In this document: positions 14,651-17,702 of the stretch, one piece after another
Position numbering within the stretch: the first letter of the stretch is position 1
Layout: each line of letters opens with the position of its first letter
Assembly: GCA_934525595.1 (NCBI GenBank)
Contig: CAKSZJ010000035.1
Coordinates: forward strand, 1 to 17,702
DNA length: 17,702 nt
Origin: an uncultured Chiayiivirga sp.
GTDB taxonomy: Bacteria > Pseudomonadota > Gammaproteobacteria > Xanthomonadales > Xanthomonadaceae
Direction of reading: 5' to 3'
The notes under the pieces: generated by a model
The model's input: the letters and a program-made list of their open reading frames with translations, nothing else
Databases searched by the model: none
Told to the model about the DNA's origin: nothing
Made by a program: the position numbers and the translations under genes

Positions 14651-16696
14651 ATGTCTCGCAGTATTGCCGTTTCCCTTTTTGGCACCGCATTGGCGCTGAT
14701 GCTCGGCGCTACGGGGGCCGCGCCCGTCACACCCACCCTGAAGGGGGTGGCAGCGTCCGTAGCCTTCACCCCGTATACCGGCCCCTCGGCCGTGCTCTAC
14801 GACCAGACCGACAACGCCGGCACCGCGTCGATCACGTCGCAAGACTTCGAAACGGCCAGTGATGCATACGACAACCAGGCGGCTGACGACTTCGTCATTC
14901 CGGTGGTCGACGGCGCGTGGACGATCGAAGAGGTCTACGTGGCGGGGTCCTACTTTAACGGCACCGGGCCGTCCACGCAGGCGAACGTTTACTTCTACCA
15001 GGACGCCGGCGGGCTGCCGGGCACGGAGGTCTACAGTGCCCTGGGTACCCCGTCGGGCGACGCAGGCGGCAATTTCACCATCGCATTGACCACGCCCGCG
15101 GTCCTGACGGTGGGGACCTACTGGATTTCTGTGCAGGCGCGCATGGACTTTTCCCCAGGCGGCCAGTGGGGCTGGATCGAGCGGACCGTGCAGACCGGCA
15201 GCGCCTCAGCCTGGCGCAACCCCGGCGATGGATTTTCCAGCGGCTGCAGCAACTGGGGCGGGAGGCAGAGCTGCGGCGTCGGCAGCGAGCCTGATATGGT
15301 TTTCCGCCTGAGCGGTACCAAGGGTACCGCGGCCGCGCCGAACATCGTCGTCAACCCGCTCTCGATGACGAGCACCCAGGCGACGAACACGACGAACAGC
15401 CAGACGCTGACCATCACCAACGCCGGAACCGGGTCGCTGACCTGGGGCATCGTCGAAGCGCCGGCCGCAATCCCGGTCGAGCCGGAAAGCCCCACGCGCG
15501 ACCTGACGCTGGTGGCGGGCGTTCCCCTCGGAGCGCCCGCGGGCGGCACTGCCGCTAGCACCGCGGGCGGTACGGGCCCGGGCAGCGGGATCGCGAGCAT
15601 CCAGGCGCTGCTGGACGACTTCAACCGTGCGGATGGTCCCCTGGGTTCGAACTGGACGGTGCACGACGGGACCTGCAGCGTGCTGGGCAACGCCGCCACC
15701 TGCAACAGCACGGGGCGCGCCACGTTCACCGGTGCCCCCGGTAGCGGCGACCAGGCGGAGATGGACGTGGAGGTGTACGGCACCGCCACCGACTATCAGG
15801 CGCTGCTGCTGAACTACGGTGGTGGCACCACCAACCTCTTCATCAAGGTGCAGAACCAGGATGGGGGCATGCAGTTCGGATGGGTCGGCTGCTACACCGG
15901 GAACAACAGCGGCGGCTTTGGCCCGGGTTTCTTCGCGCTTTCCTCTCCCTTCACTTCGGCGCGCATGACGGCGATCCGCGTCGGCGATGACGTGACGATT
16001 TCGTTCACCAACATCGATGGCGGGGCGCAGCCATCCCAGACCTACGTGTGCTCAGGAGCGCCGGCACGCGAGGGGACGGGGGTTGGCATCGCGGGCTTTT
16101 GGGGCGTGAACCGGATGGACAACTTCGGCACGCCGGGAGCGGGAGCGGCCTGCAGCAGCCCCGCCGACGTGCCCTGGCTGTCCGTAAGCCCCACCGGCGG
16201 GACGACGGCGGCGGGCGGCAGCGATCCGGTGACCGTGACGCTCGATTCCACCGGCCTTGCGGCAGGCACCTACAACGCCAACCTTTGCGTCAGCAGCAAC
16301 GACCCCGACCCGGGCCCGGGCAACGGGACGGACCTGGTGGTGGTACCGGTGGAACTGACGGTGGAGGCGGCGGCGGATATTCCAATCGCGACGGTCGTGG
16401 TTTCGGGCCAGGGTACGATCAGCGGCCCTGCGACGGTGCCCTACAATGGCGGTGCGTCCTATACGTTGCTTCCGGACGCGGGCTGGACGATCGGCAGCGT
16501 CACGGGCTGCAGCGGAGCGCTGTCCGGAAACCAGTACACCATCGCCAACGTGACCGCCCCGTGCACGATCGAGGCGACCTTCGTGCGGGCCACCGGCCCG
16601 GTTCCGACCCTGGTTCCGGTGAACGGCTGGCAGATGCTGCTGATGCTGCTGGGCCTGGTCCTGGGCGGTGCCTGGATCGGCCTGCGTCGCAGCTGA
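14651..16696 (+). CDS. Secreted multidomain protein with split BACON-like domain, LamG-like insert and IPTL-CTERM-like sorting tail
   Basis: A 681-residue surface or exported protein of unknown function. Residues 1-24 are a signal peptide ([20 protein letters not shown]). About 45-225 is a beta-rich domain of unknown family ([20 protein letters not shown]). About 228-275 starts a BACON-like immunoglobulin fold ([29 protein letters not shown]). A Gly/Thr/Ala linker follows (about 293-316), then a LamG/concanavalin-like domain (about 318-498, starting [15 protein letters not shown]). The BACON-like fold then resumes at C501 ([32 protein letters not shown]). About 570-640 resembles the bacterial InlB-type repeat ([15 protein letters not shown]). 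The tail is [11 protein letters not shown], a hydrophobic helix, and GLRRS, close to the IPTL-CTERM sorting signal. ATG 14651 is preceded by a run of G's 6 bases upstream. The open frame extends upstream to 14330, but that part overlaps the acnB fragment and promoter and lacks coding character. Confidence 0.85.
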   Translation: MSRSIAVSLFGTALALMLGATGAAPVTPTLKGVAASVAFTPYTGPSAVLYDQTDNAGTASITSQDFETASDAYDNQAADDFVIPVVDGAWTIEEVYVAGSYFNGTGPSTQANVYFYQDAGGLPGTEVYSALGTPSGDAGGNFTIALTTPAVLTVGTYWISVQARMDFSPGGQWGWIERTVQTGSASAWRNPGDGFSSGCSNWGGRQSCGVGSEPDMVFRLSGTKGTAAAPNIVVNPLSMTSTQATNTTNSQTLTITNAGTGSLTWGIVEAPAAIPVEPESPTRDLTLVAGVPLGAPAGGTAASTAGGTGPGSGIASIQALLDDFNRADGPLGSNWTVHDGTCSVLGNAATCNSTGRATFTGAPGSGDQAEMDVEVYGTATDYQALLLNYGGGTTNLFIKVQNQDGGMQFGWVGCYTGNNSGGFGPGFFALSSPFTSARMTAIRVGDDVTISFTNIDGGAQPSQTYVCSGAPAREGTGVGIAGFWGVNRMDNFGTPGAGAACSSPADVPWLSVSPTGGTTAAGGSDPVTVTLDSTGLAAGTYNANLCVSSNDPDPGPGNGTDLVVVPVELTVEAAADIPIATVVVSGQGTISGPATVPYNGGASYTLLPDAGWTIGSVTGCSGALSGNQYTIANVTAPCTIEATFVRATGPVPTLVPVNGWQMLLMLLGLVLGGAWIGLRRS

Positions 16697-16702
16697 GGCA
16701 AA

Positions 16703-16736
16703 GGGGCACGCCGCGTCGGTCGATGCGGCGTGCCCC
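16703..16736 (+). terminator. First hairpin after the sorting-tail protein gene
   Basis: GGGGCACGCCGC (16703-16714) pairs perfectly with GCGGCGTGCCCC (16725-16736) over 12 bp with a 10-base loop, starting 6 bases after the stop codon. There is no T-tract. It probably stabilises the 3' end ahead of the true terminator that follows. Confidence 0.55.
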
Positions 16737-16750
16737 CCCCGATGACACAG

Positions 16751-16782
16751 CCCCGCAGCGGAGACGCCGCGGGGATTTTTTT
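16751..16782 (+). terminator. Rho-independent terminator
   Basis: CCCCGC-A-GCG-GAGA-CGC-C-GCGGGG forms a 9-bp stem with one A/C mismatch and a GAGA tetraloop, followed by A and seven T's (16776-16782). This is a textbook intrinsic terminator for the plus-strand gene, 54 bases after its stop. Confidence 0.9.
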
Positions 16783-16843
16783 GTGCAGCTGACCGCAGCC
16801 GGTCCCGCCGTCGAGGCGGTTTTCTCCAGACTGCCGCGCGGGA

Positions 16844-16883
16844 GCCCGTGCCGGAAGGCTTTTCATGTGCGTCCGGCACGGGC
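16844..16883 (-). repeat. 12-bp inverted repeat between convergent genes
   Basis: GCCCGTGCCGGA (16844-16855) and TCCGGCACGGGC (16872-16883) are perfect complements with a 16-base loop. It lies about 112 bases downstream of the minus-strand gene ending at 16996, so it may end that transcript, although no T-run follows on either strand. A REP-like palindromic element is the alternative. A smaller imperfect repeat (ATCACC/GGTGAT, 16896-16915) lies next to it. Nothing else was seen in 16783-16995. Confidence 0.45.
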
Positions 16884-16995
16884 GCACTCTTGGCAATCAC
16901 CATTACCCAGGTGATGGCGTAATCTTCCGGGATGGCTTCGAGTAACGCGTCCAGCGGCAGGGCCGTGCCTGACCTCCGCCGCCCGCCTCGGCCTG

Positions 16996-17505
16996 CTATT
17001 CGAAACCGTCGGAGAAGATTTCACCGCCGCAGGTTTCCGCCTGCGCCGGGTTCACCAGCACGTTGAACTGGGTGCCCAGCGCCATGCCGTTGTAGTCGAA
17101 AATCCGCCAGTAACCGAGATCCGCACGGTATTCCAGATCGAAGTTGCTGCCATCGGAGGGGATGAGCATACGGGTGACCACCGGCTGGGCACAGGGATTG
17201 CCGTCGAGCAGCGGATGATCCAGGCGCAGGATGTTGCCGGAATGGTTGCCTTCGGTCGCGGTGACCCGGAACACGTTGGGACTGGGCAATTGCGCGTAGA
17301 TGCTGAAACCCACGCCAATCGGCATGTCCTGGGCGGAATCCATGTTTCCCACCAGCCAGGTGCCGGGCCCGCCGAAAGCAAAGTACAGGACGCCGGCGCA
17401 AGGTGCGGGGCCGGGCCAGGTGAGGGTGGCGGCACCGGCCGGTGCCGCCAGCAGCGGCAGGATCAGCAGGGCGACGGCGGGCGGCAGGATTCGCAGCAGG
17501 GACAT
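16996..17505 (-). CDS. Small secreted protein with C-terminal IFSDGFE motif, function unknown
   Basis: A 169-residue exported protein. Residues 1-25 are a signal peptide (MSLLRILPPAVALLILPLLA then APAGA-AT). The mature part is rich in beta-strand-type sequence (VLYFAFGGPGTWLVGNMDS, VFRVTATEGNHSGNILRLD, FDLEYRADLGYWRIFDYNGM) with cysteines near residues 37, 105 and 158 and no enzyme motif I recognise. It ends GGEIFSDGFE. I recall a similar (I)F.DGFE ending on many secreted proteins of Lysobacterales, but I could not check this. The ATG at 17505 has GGAG 7 bases upstream and sits right at the signal peptide; the longer open frame to 17652 has no such support. It converges with the sorting-tail protein gene. 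The upstream stretch 17506-17702 shows no further gene and no convincing promoter. Confidence 0.8.
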   Translation of the reverse strand: MSLLRILPPAVALLILPLLAAPAGAATLTWPGPAPCAGVLYFAFGGPGTWLVGNMDSAQDMPIGVGFSIYAQLPSPNVFRVTATEGNHSGNILRLDHPLLDGNPCAQPVVTRMLIPSDGSNFDLEYRADLGYWRIFDYNGMALGTQFNVLVNPAQAETCGGEIFSDGFE

Positions 17506-17702
17506 GGCGGTTCTCCACGGGCAGGGGGTGTATTTCCTGCAATCGGGAAAAGTCCGAAAAATTGGCCACCTGATCCGCAAATCCATTCGTCCCGGCGGCC
17601 GCTGCGGCATCGCGCGGCCTTGAGACGGGGCGGATTCAACCGCGAAGTGCAACGCGTGAGTGGTGAAAGAATACCTCGAAAGGGGTGAGGAAGCGGTGGC
17701 GT

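Noticed and set aside
10854..14690. One continuous 1278-codon minus-strand frame covering the propeller gene, the region downstream of it and the acnB 3' end
   Set aside because: Only 11643-14087 has protein character. The rest is open merely because stops are rare at this GC content; it passes through hairpins, the acnB end and an unrelated ATG with its own Shine-Dalgarno at 11363.

Overview
The window is high-GC, gene-dense gammaproteobacterial chromosome, most likely from the order Lysobacterales (Xanthomonadales). That placement is inferred from the gene families and not computed. It rests on an AcnB-type aconitase, an ECF sigma factor overlapping a membrane Ser/Thr kinase with a C-terminal repeat region, a DesK/NarL-type two-component pair, and secreted proteins with an IPTL-CTERM-like tail and a C-terminal IFSDGFE motif. 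No tRNA, rRNA, CRISPR array, transposase or integrase was seen.

Left part (1-5327), signalling. The 5' end of an exported von Willebrand A protein runs off the left edge on the minus strand. Divergent from it is a two-gene unit: an ECF sigma factor whose stop overlaps (GTGA) the start of an 807-aa membrane Ser/Thr kinase. It converges, 18 bp apart, on a minus-strand histidine kinase/response regulator pair joined by an ATGA overlap. The sigma factor has threonines where classical ECF sigma factors have an acidic patch, which fits activation by kinase phosphorylation.

Middle part (5477-10927). A small secreted DUF2141 protein overlaps by one base a Tat-exported carotenoid oxygenase with all four iron-binding histidines. 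Next is a vapBC-type toxin-antitoxin pair with a well-defined promoter/operator. Only 27 bp after the toxin gene comes a full-length acnB, the TCA-cycle aconitase.

Scarred segment (10928-14441). Between acnB and a second, about 90% identical but decayed copy of the acnB 3' end lie (i) a minus-strand ORF that begins like a secreted protein and loses coding character, with an FNR-type palindrome upstream, and (ii) a two-component-regulator beta-propeller sensor that keeps its sensor, Y_Y_Y and membrane parts but has lost its output domain and ends in an out-of-frame tail. The directly repeated acnB ends suggest that this 3.5-kb block entered, or was rearranged, at the acnB 3' end.

Right part (14442-17702), surface proteins. 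A 681-aa secreted multidomain protein carries a predicted promoter and leader palindrome, a LamG-like domain apparently inserted inside a BACON-like domain, and a C-terminal sorting signal, followed by a strong terminator. A convergent 169-aa secreted protein ends in IFSDGFE. The last 200 bases hold only the upstream region of that gene.
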